Source of the DNA: UBA2279 sp041595875
GTDB taxonomy: Bacteria > Actinomycetota > Coriobacteriia > Anaerosomatales > Anaerosomataceae
DNA length: 64,000 nucleotides
Reading direction: 5' to 3'
NCBI GenBank assembly: GCA_041595875.1
Contig: JBFHJN010000002.1
Location: forward strand, 45,579-109,578
This document shows, piece after piece, positions 23,975 to 33,004 of this stretch. How positions within the stretch are numbered: the first letter of the stretch is position 1; every line of letters starts with the position of its first letter. Both the position numbers and the translations under genes were made by a program. The notes beneath the pieces were generated by a model. That model was not told the DNA's origin. It saw nothing but the letters and a program-made list of their open reading frames with translations, and made no database searches.

Positions 23975-24442
23975 CTAAGCGGGGAACTCCTTGGGTACGC
24001 GCCCAATCGCCCGGATCGAGCAGCGAGATACGCGGTGAAGGCCCAATGCGTCAGCGCGCTCCCGCACCGACTTGCGCCCCACACCGGGATTCAGATAGAC
24101 GTCGAAAATCGTCCCGCCGTGCTCTTTCTCCAGGGCAGCGAGCGCGTCCAACGCTTTGAGAGCGACCTCTTCTTTGAGGTACAGCGAGACGCGATCCGGT
24201 ACGTCAGGAAGCTCATCGATGGCGGTGAAGACCGGCCGGTCCTCGATGACGCCACCCTTCGGGTTGACGGGCCACACCTCCCACCCCTCCGCCGCATAGG
24301 CGCGTACCGCCTTGTTGCCGAACTTGGCGCGGTCGGCTGAAGCGCCTATGACAGCGATCGTGCGCTTGCGGGCCAGAGGTTCTGCCCGGCGCTGCACGAG
24401 AGAGCCGCCATCTGGGATCGGCACGAGTGGTGTGTCGCTCAC
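23975..24442 (-). CDS. CoA-binding domain protein (YccU-like)
   Basis: The 155-residue protein is a Rossmann-type CoA-binding fold with KRTIAVIGASADRAKFGNKAVRAY and YLNPGVGRKSVRERADALGL. Proteins of this type bind CoA or acyl-CoA; the cellular role is not settled. The chosen GTG at 24442 overlaps the stop of the selenoprotein gene (GTGA), so the two are coupled. A much longer upstream frame on the same strand is a shadow of the overlapping gene. Confidence 0.8.
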   Translation of the reverse strand: MSDTPLVPIPDGGSLVQRRAEPLARKRTIAVIGASADRAKFGNKAVRAYAAEGWEVWPVNPKGGVIEDRPVFTAIDELPDVPDRVSLYLKEEVALKALDALAALEKEHGGTIFDVYLNPGVGRKSVRERADALGLHRVSRCSIRAIGRVPKEFPA

Positions 24443-24693
24443 GAGCGCCTCATCTTCTCGAACTCCTTCGGGTTCCATCCCACCATGGCTTTCTCGCCAA
24501 CCTGGATGACCGGAACGCCGTACTGACCGGTCATGGTGACCATTCGCTTGCGTCCGCCCATGTCGGTGATGATGTTGACATCGGTGTAAGCGATCTTGTT
24601 CTCGGCGAAGTACCTCTTCGCGTATGTGCAGTACGGTCATGTGGGCGTCGTGTAGATCGTGACGCGCTCCGGTCGCGCGGCCTTGGCCGTCAT
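24439..24693 (-). CDS. selenocysteine-containing glutaredoxin-like protein
   Basis: Read with TGA as selenocysteine, the frame gives 84 residues: MTAKAARPERVTIYTTPT, Sec19, PYCTYAKRYFAENKIAYTDV, ending GWNPKEFEKMRRS. It is a small glutaredoxin/NrdH-like fold with active site UxxC in place of CxxC, the cis-Pro in YGVPVIQVG and a C-terminal helix. The TGA is at 24637-24639; frame and similarity continue on both sides with no other defect. A hairpin with a G-rich loop follows at the SECIS distance. The ATG at 24693 has GAGAGGAG. It would be a thiol-disulfide reductant; selenocysteine raises reactivity (established). Confidence 0.88.
24605..24621 (-). promoter_or_regulatory. bacterial SECIS element in the glutaredoxin mRNA
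   Basis: On the minus strand a perfect 6-bp stem GCGAAG/CUUCGC closes the loop AGGUA. The stem begins 15 bases after the UGA and the loop begins 21 bases after it, inside the range of known bacterial SECIS hairpins, whose apical loop carries a functional G (established). Confidence 0.8.
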
Positions 24694-24831
24694 GGGGGCT
24701 CCTCTCGCAAGTGCGTGGTGCAGCAGCGTGCCTGTATCAGATGTTACCTCCCCAAGGGGCACGCGCGAGAAACCCTGTCGCCTTCGGGTACACTCATTGC
24801 TGTTGCGCCAGCAGCTTTGCAAGGAGGAGCG

Positions 24832-26220
24832 ATGGGCAAGAAACGCTACGACGTGATCGTTGTGGGGGCAGGCCCGGCGGGCATCTTCGCCGCCATAGAG
24901 CTCATCCGCGCACGCAAAGACATGCGCATCCTGTTGGTTGAGCGCGGCAAGCCCATCCCCAAGCGCAAGTGCCCGGCGCGCGAGACCCACTGCGTGGGCT
25001 GCGACACCTGCGCGATCATGACCGGATGGGGCGGTGCCGGCGCGTTCTCGGACGGCAAGCTCACCCTCACCACAGAGGTGGGCGGGTGGCTTGGCGAGTA
25101 TGTAGGTACTGACGCCCTGGAGCGACTGGTGGGAGATGCGGACCGTCTGTGGCTGGAGTTCGGCGCCACGATCGAGGTGCACGAACCGGACGCCGCCACA
25201 GCCGAGCGTCTTTCGCGCGAGGCGACGCTTGCCGAGATGCGCCTCATCCCCATGCGCATCCGCCATATCGGCACCGACCGTTCACCGCAGGTCCTTCAGG
25301 CGATGCATGACTACCTTGTGGCCAACGGCGTGGACGTGCGTACCGGCACGCGAGCCTCCCGCATCCTTGCCGAGAACGGCCACGTCACCGGCGTGGAGCT
25401 TGAGGGCGGCGATTCCGTCATGGCGGATGCTGTGATCGCGGCCCCCGGTCGCGATGGCGCGGACTGGCTCGCGGAGCAGTCGCGCGAGCTTGGCATCCAT
25501 CTGGTCAACAACGCCGTGGACATCGGTGTGCGTGTCGAGGTGCCCGCACCGGTGATGGAGCGCCTCACCGATCCGCTCTACGAGGCCAAGCTCATCTACT
25601 ACTCGAAGCAGTTCGGCGACCAGGTGCGCACCTTTTGCATGAACCCCTACGGCGAGGTGACCACCGAGAGCTACGGCGATATCGTCACCGTCAACGGCCA
25701 TTCCTTTGCCGAGCAACGCACCGACAACACCAACTTCGCCGTGCTTGTCTCGCAGAGTTTCACCCAGCCGTTCACCGAGCCCATCACCTACGGCTCCTCG
25801 ATAGCGCGTCTGGCGAACCTGCTGGGGGAGGGCATCATCGTGCAGCGCCTGGGCGATCTGCGCGCCGGTCGCCGTTCGACCGCGAAGCGCATCGCGCAGT
25901 CGGTGGTGAGGCCCACCATGCCTGCTGCCACGCCGGGCGACCTCAGCTTCGTGCTGCCGTACCGGCATCTGGCCGACATCCTCGAGTTCCTGGATGCGAT
26001 GGATACGCTAGTGCCCGGCGTGGCTGGCGATGGCACGCTGCTCTATGGCATCGAGGTGAAGTTCTACTCCTCTCGCCTTGAGCTGGACGCCACATTGCAG
26101 ACGCAGGTCGCCGGCCTCTACGCCGTGGGCGACGGCGCCGGCGTGACTCGCGGTCTGGTGCAGTCCAGCGCGAGCGGCCTCGTGGCGGCGCGTTCGGTGC
26201 TGCACGGAGGGACCCGGTAG
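24832..26220 (+). CDS. FAD-dependent dehydrogenase (COG2509 type)
   Basis: The 462-residue protein has an N-terminal dinucleotide fold (YDVIVVGAGPAGIFAAIEL) and a Cys-rich segment KCPARETHCVGCDTCAIMTGWGGAGAFSDGKLTL typical of this flavoprotein family. It ends with the second FAD contact GLYAVGDGAGVTRGLVQSSASGLVAARS. The family is related to glucose-inhibited-division and thiazole-type flavoproteins but has no settled function. The ATG at 24832 has AAGGAGGAG. It is divergent from the selenoprotein gene. Confidence 0.8.
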   Translation: MGKKRYDVIVVGAGPAGIFAAIELIRARKDMRILLVERGKPIPKRKCPARETHCVGCDTCAIMTGWGGAGAFSDGKLTLTTEVGGWLGEYVGTDALERLVGDADRLWLEFGATIEVHEPDAATAERLSREATLAEMRLIPMRIRHIGTDRSPQVLQAMHDYLVANGVDVRTGTRASRILAENGHVTGVELEGGDSVMADAVIAAPGRDGADWLAEQSRELGIHLVNNAVDIGVRVEVPAPVMERLTDPLYEAKLIYYSKQFGDQVRTFCMNPYGEVTTESYGDIVTVNGHSFAEQRTDNTNFAVLVSQSFTQPFTEPITYGSSIARLANLLGEGIIVQRLGDLRAGRRSTAKRIAQSVVRPTMPAATPGDLSFVLPYRHLADILEFLDAMDTLVPGVAGDGTLLYGIEVKFYSSRLELDATLQTQVAGLYAVGDGAGVTRGLVQSSASGLVAARSVLHGGTR

Positions 26221-26245
26221 CGCCCGGTTCTTCTGCAGGGAGTCC

Positions 26246-26860
26246 CTACGGCTTCGTCCAACCCATGACTCGAGTGAAGGTGTCGGTGGGGGGCGTGAGC
26301 TCATCGTCCAGGACGAAGGCCGTTATGAACTGACCGACGAACATGCTGAGCAACGTCCTCACACGTGAGGAGACATCGTCGGCATCCGCACCTATGCCGT
26401 AGTATGCGTCCACCATAGGAACGAGTCGCTCAAGGCGTGCCAGGATCGGATCTGCCACGCTTTCGCGAAAAGCTGTGCGAAATATCGGGCTGTACATCGA
26501 TGCGATCATGACGGTCCGGACCACGGGCAGGTAGCTGCTCACAGCCACGGTGCGGTTCACGAAGATCGCTTCGAACGTCTCGGCGATCCGGGAAGGCTCC
26601 GCCTGGTCCAACAAGGGGCCGACTTCGGACTTGATTCGTGCGCTCACGCCTTTGATGAGGGCGAGGCAGATGTCCTCTTTGCTCGAGAAGTGCCGGTACA
26701 AGGCGGGTTCGCTTACGCCTACGATCTCGGCGATCTCACGCATGCTGCCTGCGTCGTAGCCCTTCTCGGAGAAGACCGCCACTGCGGCATCTAAGATCTC
26801 GCTCTTGCGGTCGTCTGCAACATCTCTGAAGAACCTGATCTCCACGACGGGTCGCTCCAT
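26246..26860 (-). CDS. TetR-family repressor (CecR-like) of the exporter operon
   Basis: The 204-residue protein has an N-terminal helix-turn-helix (about 18-65, KSEILDAAVAVFSEKGYDAGSMREIAEIVGVSEPALYRHFSSKEDI) and a ligand-binding helical domain. It is the last gene of a seven-gene operon encoding a YbhGFSR-like exporter, one base after the ATPase gene. In enterobacteria CecR (TetR) controls ybhGFSR (established). A GTGAG-N6-CTCAC palindrome at the operon promoter is the likely operator. Confidence 0.88.
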   Translation of the reverse strand: MERPVVEIRFFRDVADDRKSEILDAAVAVFSEKGYDAGSMREIAEIVGVSEPALYRHFSSKEDICLALIKGVSARIKSEVGPLLDQAEPSRIAETFEAIFVNRTVAVSSYLPVVRTVMIASMYSPIFRTAFRESVADPILARLERLVPMVDAYYGIGADADDVSSRVRTLLSMFVGQFITAFVLDDELTPPTDTFTRVMGWTKP

Positions 26861-26861
26861 C

Positions 26862-27857
26862 TCAGATCACGCCCCTTTCGTTTCGCTCGCGTGTGACGAG
26901 ATGAACGAAGACGTCTTCGATCGACGGTTCGATGCGCACCGCGCGCGACCCGGCTGACTCAGCGCGTGCGAGAGCGGCGTCGAGACGCTCTGCAGCGTTG
27001 CCTGCGGAGCCCATGTTCACGTGGAGGAGGGCACCGCTCAGGTACGCTTCTTGGATGTCATCATCGGCCTCGAGCGCGGCGATGGTCGCGTCCACGTCGG
27101 TGGCTGCGACCTCGAAGATCTCATCGCGCATCTCACGCGTGCGGATGTCTTCGGGAGTGCCGATAGCGATGATGTCGCCACGGTAGATGAACGCGAGCCT
27201 TGAGCAGTTGGCCGCCTCGTCCATGTAGTGTGTGGTGACGAAGAGCGTGACGCCGCTGGCAGCCAGCTCATAGAGCAGCTCCCAGAAGTCTTTGCGCGCT
27301 AACGGGTCCACGCCGGAGGTCGGTTCGTCCAGGAACACAAGCTCAGGTTCATGAATGATCGCGCAGCCGAGCGCCAGGCGTTGCTTCCAGCCTACGGAGA
27401 GGTTTCGGGCGAGTTCATCCTCGCGTCCCACCAGGTTCGCCATCTTGAGGATGTGGTCACGCCGGGCTGCGAAACGCTCGCCGTCCAGGCCGTATACACC
27501 GCCGTAGAATCGCAGGTTCTCGTCCACGGTCAGGTCTTCGAACAGCGAGAACTTCTGTGACATGTAGCCGATCCGCGCGCGGACTGCTTCGGCGTCACCC
27601 GCTACATCAAGACCGAGAACTCGTGCACCTCCACTGCTTGGCGCAATGGTGCCGCACAGCATCCGGATGGTCGTGGTCTTGCCGCTTCCGTTGGGGCCGA
27701 GGAACCCGAAGATCTCCCCGGTGCCCACTTCGAAGGACACGCCGTCTACCGCAACGAAGTCGCCGAAGTGCTTGCTGAGTTCTTGGACCGAGACAGCTAC
27801 GCCCGGCGCGCTGGGTGCGGGCGGTTCAAGTTGAGATTTGCGCTTGAAGAGCGACAT
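26862..27857 (-). CDS. ABC transporter ATPase 2 of the exporter
   Basis: The 331-residue protein has Walker A GPNGSGKTTT and the Q-loop YMSQKFSLFEDLTV. The signature region reads RNLSVGWKQRLAL, where the usual LSGG is LSVG. Walker B is LVFLDEPTSGVDP, with the H-loop in VTTHYMDEA. A C-terminal regulatory part follows (about 265-331, ISRGD-type ending IEDVFVHLVTRE). The ATG at 27857 has AGAGGA. It is fused in E. coli YbhF but separate here. Confidence 0.92.
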   Translation of the reverse strand: MSLFKRKSQLEPPAPSAPGVAVSVQELSKHFGDFVAVDGVSFEVGTGEIFGFLGPNGSGKTTTIRMLCGTIAPSSGGARVLGLDVAGDAEAVRARIGYMSQKFSLFEDLTVDENLRFYGGVYGLDGERFAARRDHILKMANLVGREDELARNLSVGWKQRLALGCAIIHEPELVFLDEPTSGVDPLARKDFWELLYELAASGVTLFVTTHYMDEAANCSRLAFIYRGDIIAIGTPEDIRTREMRDEIFEVAATDVDATIAALEADDDIQEAYLSGALLHVNMGSAGNAAERLDAALARAESAGSRAVRIEPSIEDVFVHLVTRERNERGVI

Positions 27858-27870
27858 TCGTGGTTCCTCT

Positions 27871-28992
27871 CTAGTCCGCAAGTTGCTTGCGGAACCGCGA
27901 GATCCCGAAGCCGAAGACAACGACAGCGAAGACCGCCATGGCTACGAACTGCGGCCAAAGCGCGGACATGCCTGCGCCCTTCATGGCGTTGCTCCTTGCG
28001 ATGACGAGTATGTAGCGCATGGGGATGAGGTAGGTGAGGGGCACAATCGCTGCCGGCATCGATTCGATGGGGAAGATGAAGCCGGAGAGCACCATCGTGG
28101 GGATGAGGATGAACATGTTGGTCTGCTGCGCCTGATGTCGGGTGTTGGAGACCATCGAGATGATGAGTCCCTGGCCTATTCCCGTGAACAGGAACAGCAG
28201 CAGGCCAAGCGCCATTATCCATGCACTCCCAAAGAACGGCACCTTGAACCACAGCACGCCCACGATCATGACCGAGAGGGTCTGGACGATAGCGATACCC
28301 ACATACGGTACGACTTTGCCTATGACGTACTCGGCGCGTCCGATGGGTGTGACGAAGAGCTGCTCAAGGGTACCGCGTTCTCTTTCCCGGACCACGGCCT
28401 GACTCATGATGGCCGAGACGGACAGCATGAGGATCATTGCGACCAGGCCGGGGATCATGGCGTTCACACTGCGCAGTGACGGGTTGAACAACACCCGCAC
28501 CCGGGCATCGATGCCCGGACCGTCGGGCACTGCGCCAAGCGCAGTAAGGCGCTCGAACTCGAAAGACGCCACGACCTGGGCGGCGTATCCGCTGGCCACC
28601 GATGCGGTCTTGCTGTCCGAGCCGTCGACGACTATCTCCAGCGGCACTTTCTCCCCGGCAGCAAGATCGCTCTCCATCCCCGGGGGCAGTAGCACGGCGA
28701 CCATTGCATCGCCGGCGTCCATGATCGAGCGGATATCGTCTTCAGAATCCAGTGTGTCCACTATGCGGAAGTAGCCCGAGGACGAGAACGCGTCGGTCAT
28801 CTCGCGCGACATGGTCGTATGGTCTTGATCCACGATCACGGTGCGTAGGTTGGTGACATCCGCGCCCACCACATATCCGAACATGATGAGCTGCATCACC
28901 GGCATCAAGAAGATAAGTGGAAGCATCATCTTGTCCCGGGATAGCTGAAGGACCTCTTTCCACATGAGCAGTCCGATACGACGGAGGTTCAT
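27871..28992 (-). CDS. ABC-2 type permease 2 (YbhR-like)
   Basis: The 373-residue protein has one N-terminal helix (about 21-43), a large external domain (about 45-170) and five C-terminal helices (from about 175). ABC2_membrane_3 features include RRIGLLMWKEVLQLSRDKM and VRERERGTLEQLFVTPIGRAEYVIGK. The ATG at 28992 has AAGGAGG. It pairs with the permease just upstream. Confidence 0.9.
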   Translation of the reverse strand: MNLRRIGLLMWKEVLQLSRDKMMLPLIFLMPVMQLIMFGYVVGADVTNLRTVIVDQDHTTMSREMTDAFSSSGYFRIVDTLDSEDDIRSIMDAGDAMVAVLLPPGMESDLAAGEKVPLEIVVDGSDSKTASVASGYAAQVVASFEFERLTALGAVPDGPGIDARVRVLFNPSLRSVNAMIPGLVAMILMLSVSAIMSQAVVRERERGTLEQLFVTPIGRAEYVIGKVVPYVGIAIVQTLSVMIVGVLWFKVPFFGSAWIMALGLLLFLFTGIGQGLIISMVSNTRHQAQQTNMFILIPTMVLSGFIFPIESMPAAIVPLTYLIPMRYILVIARSNAMKGAGMSALWPQFVAMAVFAVVVFGFGISRFRKQLAD

Positions 28993-28993
28993 G

Positions 28994-30133
28994 TTACAGC
29001 CTCCTTGAGTACGCAAGGGACGCGAGGGTCAAAGAGACCACCGCATACACCAGAAGCGCAGCGAGTTGGGGAAGCACCGTGGCCACGTCCGCGCCCTTGA
29101 GGAAGACCGAGCGCGCGATGACCACCATGTAGCGGCCCGGGAACAGATATGAGATGAACTGCAGAGCGGGCGGGATGCTTTCAAGCGCGAATGCGAAGCC
29201 GGAGAGCATGAAGCCCGGGAGAAAGCTGATAAGAAGTCCGGCCATGTTGGCGACCTCGACTGACGATGAGCGCGCCGAGATGAGCAGCCCGATAGCAAGT
29301 GAAGAGAAGACGAATAGAACGCTTCCCAGCGCGAGCGCAAGGACGCTGCCCCGGAGCGGGACTCCGAAGAAGAGCACCCCTACCGCAACGATGACCGCGG
29401 TCTCGATGAACGCGAGTATCAGCCACGGGAGCACCTTGCCCACCATGAGCTCAGCTCGACGGATGGGAGAGACGGTGAGCTGCTCGAACGTCCCCTGGTC
29501 GCGCTCTTTGACCAGTGAGACAGCGGTCTGTTGGATGGTCACGATCATGATGATGACGACCATGAGCCCGGGAATCAGGAAGTCGGCCGAGCGCCGATCG
29601 GGGTTGTACCACGTGCGGATCTGTGGGGACAGACTCCCCATTGATGTCACATCCAGCCCCTGAGATTCGGCCCAGCTGACCAGGATCTGTCTGTCTTCGG
29701 TAGACGAGAGCGCAACAGCATAGGCTCGTCCGAGTTGTGCGGAGTTGGGCTCACTCCCGTCGATCAGGACCGCCACGTCAGCCTTGTTTCCTTCGGCAAT
29801 CGAATCGGCGAAGCCTGGACGGATGATGACCGCCACTTTTGCGCTGCTGGTGTCAAAAGCCCTGTCGGCCTCCACGTCGCTTTCTATGTGGTCGACGACC
29901 CGGAAGAAGTCGGAGTGCTCGAATGACGCCAGGTACTCGCGTGACGCGGTTGTGCGGTCCTGGTCAAGGATCACCGTGGGTACGTCGGTGACATCGAACG
30001 AGATAGCGTACGAGAAGAGCAGCAGCTGAATGACAGGCATCACTAGAACGCTGGCGAGCATCCGTGGATCGCGCCGGATGTGGATGAACTCCTTGTGTGT
30101 CACGGCGATGATGCGGCGCAGCGCGGACCTCAT
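28994..30133 (-). CDS. ABC-2 type permease 1 (YbhS-like)
   Basis: The 379-residue protein has the same architecture as its neighbour: a helix near the N-terminus, an external loop domain, then five or six helices with VKERDQGTFEQLTVSPIRRAELMVGKVLPW. The start at 30133 overlaps the ATPase stop (ATGA) and has GGGAGGCGAGG upstream. The two permeases probably form a heterodimer. Confidence 0.9.
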   Translation of the reverse strand: MRSALRRIIAVTHKEFIHIRRDPRMLASVLVMPVIQLLLFSYAISFDVTDVPTVILDQDRTTASREYLASFEHSDFFRVVDHIESDVEADRAFDTSSAKVAVIIRPGFADSIAEGNKADVAVLIDGSEPNSAQLGRAYAVALSSTEDRQILVSWAESQGLDVTSMGSLSPQIRTWYNPDRRSADFLIPGLMVVIIMIVTIQQTAVSLVKERDQGTFEQLTVSPIRRAELMVGKVLPWLILAFIETAVIVAVGVLFFGVPLRGSVLALALGSVLFVFSSLAIGLLISARSSSVEVANMAGLLISFLPGFMLSGFAFALESIPPALQFISYLFPGRYMVVIARSVFLKGADVATVLPQLAALLVYAVVSLTLASLAYSRRL

Positions 30134-30948
30134 GCCCTCGCCTCCCCGGATCGTGCCTCGGAGATCACCTGAGCGAAGGCTTCCTCCATAGAGACGCGTT
30201 TTGTGCCGGTCTGCTCGCATACCCGCTGTTTGAGATCAAGCGGCGTGTCGTGCAGGAGGATCTTTCCATTGTCGAGAAAGGCCACTTCGGTGCAGCGCTC
30301 TGCTTCGTCCATGTAGGGCGTGGCCACAAGCACCGTGATGCCTTCGCGGTGAAGGCCTGCGATGATCCGCCAGAACTCGCGGCGAGCCACCGGATCCACG
30401 CCCGTTGTGGGCTCATCCAAGAGCAGCAGGTCAGGTTCGTGCATGAGGGTGACGGCAAGCGCCAGCTTCTGCTTCATGCCTCCAGAAAGGTGCTGCGCCT
30501 GGCGCGAGGCGAACTCGGTAAGGCCGCTGAACTCCAAGAAGCGCTGTGCGCGTGTATCCATCTCCTTGCGTGGCGTTCCGCGCAACTCGGCGAAGAAGTC
30601 CAGATTCTCTCGTACGGTAAGGTCAGGGTAGAGGCTGAATGCCTGCGACATGTAGCCGATTCGCGGCTTGATGGCGTTCTGGCCGTGGGTTATCGAGTGG
30701 CCGAACACGAACGCATCCCCGTCACTGGGTGCCAGAACCGTGGCCAGCATTCTGATGAGGGTCGACTTCCCGGCTCCGTCCGGGCCGAGCAGCCCGAATA
30801 GCGAGCCGCGCGGGACGGAGAGGGATACGCCATCCACTGCGTTCAGTTCTCCAAAGCTGTGCACCAGGGAGCGTGTTTCGATGGCGAGAGATCCGTCACC
30901 CCCCACGCGGTCGTTGTGGTGGCTCTGTCGGGTGAGCATGGAGGTCAC
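30130..30948 (-). CDS. ABC transporter ATPase 1 of the exporter
   Basis: The 272-residue protein has Walker A GPDGAGKST, Q-loop MSQAFSLYPDLTV, signature LSGGMKQKLAL, Walker B LLLLDEPTTGVDP and a following VATPYMDEAE, where the usual switch His is Pro-adjacent Thr rather than His. The GTG at 30948 overlaps the membrane-fusion protein stop (GTGA); an ATG at 30939 is an alternative. Two different ATPases suggest a heterodimeric engine with one weaker site. Confidence 0.9.
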   Translation of the reverse strand: MTSMLTRQSHHNDRVGGDGSLAIETRSLVHSFGELNAVDGVSLSVPRGSLFGLLGPDGAGKSTLIRMLATVLAPSDGDAFVFGHSITHGQNAIKPRIGYMSQAFSLYPDLTVRENLDFFAELRGTPRKEMDTRAQRFLEFSGLTEFASRQAQHLSGGMKQKLALAVTLMHEPDLLLLDEPTTGVDPVARREFWRIIAGLHREGITVLVATPYMDEAERCTEVAFLDNGKILLHDTPLDLKQRVCEQTGTKRVSMEEAFAQVISEARSGEARA

Positions 30949-31718
30949 TGGAGCTCGACGTCTGCGGGCATGCCCGGCTTGAGCACGTCGTTGGAGTTCG
31001 TCACGCGCAGGCGCACTTCGTAGACGAGTTTCACCCGCTGTTCTTTGGTCTCTACGTTGCTGGGAGTGAATTCAGCGCTGCTCGAGATGAACGTGACCTC
31101 AGCGTTGAAGGCCGTGTCCGATGAGTCGACATACACGATAGCTTTCTGGCCGAGACGGACCTCACCGATCCGGGTCTCAGGAATGTAGACGCTCACTTTG
31201 AGGTCGTCGAGGTTTGCGATCGTCGCAAGCGTCTTTCCGGGTGCGGCGTTCTCGCCAACCGCCCCCACAACGCTGGTGAGAGTGCCGCTCACCGGCGCGG
31301 CTATGGTGGTGTAGGACTGTTGTGCCTGGACCATGGAAAGAGCCGCCTTCGCCTGATCCACGCGGGCGACGGCCTGCGCGATCTCGGCCTTCGTCCCGTC
31401 ATCGTCCTTCACTTGCGTAAGCATCGCTTCTGCAGCGCGGACACCGGCTTCAGCCTGAGCGACCTGAGCGTCGATGATGTCGCTACTGAGCATGAAGAGC
31501 ACATCACCATCGGAGACGGGCGTACCCTCGATTGCTGTGGCGGTGGCGATACGTCCCGCCAGGAGTGGCGAGACCGAGACCTCATCGGCTTCGATCGTGC
31601 CGCTGCCTCCCAGGACCGCGACGTCGTCGTCTCCATCGGCCAGATAGGTGGTGTAGCCCCACCACGCTGCACCGGCTATCGCGATGATCGCGATGACGAC
31701 AGGGATACGCTTCTTCAT
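30945..31718 (-). CDS. HlyD-like membrane fusion / adaptor protein 2
   Basis: The 257-residue protein has an N-terminal helix (about 5-25), a lipoyl-like half (SGTIEADEVSVSPLLAGRIATATAIEGTPV), a short coiled coil (about 80-135) and a second lipoyl half plus beta-barrel (LTSVVGAVGENAAPGKTL, LKPGMPADVEL). It resembles YbhG. The ATG at 31718 has AAGGAG. In a probable monoderm host it would help substrate hand-off at the cell surface (inference). Confidence 0.88.
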   Translation of the reverse strand: MKKRIPVVIAIIAIAGAAWWGYTTYLADGDDDVAVLGGSGTIEADEVSVSPLLAGRIATATAIEGTPVSDGDVLFMLSSDIIDAQVAQAEAGVRAAEAMLTQVKDDDGTKAEIAQAVARVDQAKAALSMVQAQQSYTTIAAPVSGTLTSVVGAVGENAAPGKTLATIANLDDLKVSVYIPETRIGEVRLGQKAIVYVDSSDTAFNAEVTFISSSAEFTPSNVETKEQRVKLVYEVRLRVTNSNDVLKPGMPADVELQ

Positions 31719-31743
31719 CTTTGCTCCTTAGTCTTCAGATGGC

Positions 31744-32880
31744 CTATCGGCCAGTGCTCACGATGATGCTTACCGGCGTTCCGGGCGGAAGCCCGCTTCC
31801 TCCATCCACGCGAATCCGTACACGTACCGCACGGATCATGTGGATGTCTCGGGTGGCCTGCGCGGTCAGTGGGTAGTCGTACTCGGTTGCGATCTCTGTG
31901 ACGGTTCCGTCCAGTGATTTTTGTAGGTAGTCTGCCTCCACAAGGACCGGGGTCCCCATCGTGAGCAGTGCTGCGTCCGGCCAGGCCACATAGGTTTCGA
32001 CAAGGGTGTCCGTGTCGGGATAGATGAGGACGAGGGGAGCTCCGGCGTAGACGGTCGTACCGGCTGCCGGCGCTTTGGTGACGGTGCCGTTCACCGGCGA
32101 GCGCACCATGGTCATGTCCAGCCTCGCCTGAGCAAGCACCACACCCGCCTGCGCACCCGCCGCCGCATGGCCTGCTGCGGCTTGGGCATCTCCCAGCACC
32201 ACGAGCGCATCGCTTACCGTGGCGCGGGCGTCACCGAGCTCAGCCAGGCCGGACTCGGCTTTCGCGATTCCGGCGTCGAGTTGGGCCAGCGCTTCTTCGA
32301 GCTGAGCGACCATCGCCTGTGGATCGGGCGGCACATACCCGGGGGGCACTGTGGCCGGCACGCTCGGTGTCGTTGGAAGCGACTTCACGAGTTCGCGCGC
32401 CTGTGCGAGGTTGGCCGCTACATCAGCGCGGTTGGCTTTGAGCTCGATGAGCGCGGCTTGGATCTCGGCCCGTTTGGAGTCCACTTCGTCGCGTCCGGCA
32501 GAGGCGTCATCGGCCTTCTCGGCGAGCAAGGCCGCCGTCGCGGAAGTCTCGGCCGCAGAGGCGCGTGCGAGAGCCAGGGCGGCCTCCATGGGTGCGGAGT
32601 CGAGAGTAGCGATGATGTCCCCGGCCTCCACATGGTCACCAACGGCCACACTGACTTCAGACAGCCGACCGGCCACCGTTGGGACTCCCGATGTCACTGT
32701 GCCAGTGGGAGCATCCGAGCGGAGCAAGGGCACAGCAACCGTGTGCTCATCAATGTAGACTCTTCCGGCGATCTCGACGGATGCCGGCGTCATGCGATCT
32801 ACAGTGACACGCCAGGTGGCTACTGCAATCAATGCAGTGATGGAGACTATGATGGCAATAGGTCCCAATAGACGCTTCAA
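31744..32880 (-). CDS. HlyD-like membrane fusion / adaptor protein 1
   Basis: The 378-residue protein has an N-terminal membrane helix (about 5-23), a lipoyl-like half (VPTVAGRLSEVSVAVGDHVEAGDIIATLDS), a long Ala-rich coiled coil (about 95-245, with a Pro-rich kink TPSVPATVPPGYVPPDP) and a barrel part. The start is TTG at 32880 with GGAG upstream. It is the first gene of the exporter operon; having two adaptor genes in tandem is unusual. Confidence 0.85.
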   Translation of the reverse strand: MKRLLGPIAIIVSITALIAVATWRVTVDRMTPASVEIAGRVYIDEHTVAVPLLRSDAPTGTVTSGVPTVAGRLSEVSVAVGDHVEAGDIIATLDSAPMEAALALARASAAETSATAALLAEKADDASAGRDEVDSKRAEIQAALIELKANRADVAANLAQARELVKSLPTTPSVPATVPPGYVPPDPQAMVAQLEEALAQLDAGIAKAESGLAELGDARATVSDALVVLGDAQAAAGHAAAGAQAGVVLAQARLDMTMVRSPVNGTVTKAPAAGTTVYAGAPLVLIYPDTDTLVETYVAWPDAALLTMGTPVLVEADYLQKSLDGTVTEIATEYDYPLTAQATRDIHMIRAVRVRIRVDGGSGLPPGTPVSIIVSTGR

Positions 32881-32899
32881 GGGGGCTCCAAGGCGGAAG

Positions 32900-32945
32900 G
32901 TGAGTTATCGCTCACTAACATGCACTGAGTCAGGCAGGCTGTCAA
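32900..32945 (-). promoter_or_regulatory. exporter operon promoter with TetR-type operator
   Basis: On the minus strand a perfect -35 TTGACA (32945-32940) is followed at 17 bases by a weak -10 CATGTT. Directly downstream, over the start point, lies GTGAG-N6-CTCAC (32900-32915). A repressor there would block initiation. Confidence 0.6.
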
Positions 32946-33004
32946 GCGCCATCTCACGTTCGTTTCAAGGCGTAGTGGGGTGTTGCGCCGCAGCGGCGAG
33001 GGGT

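Noticed and set aside
24637..24639. TGA in the glutaredoxin frame as a simple nonsense mutation or sequencing error
   Set aside because: It falls exactly on the redox Cys, the frame is otherwise clean, and a SECIS-like hairpin follows at the right distance.
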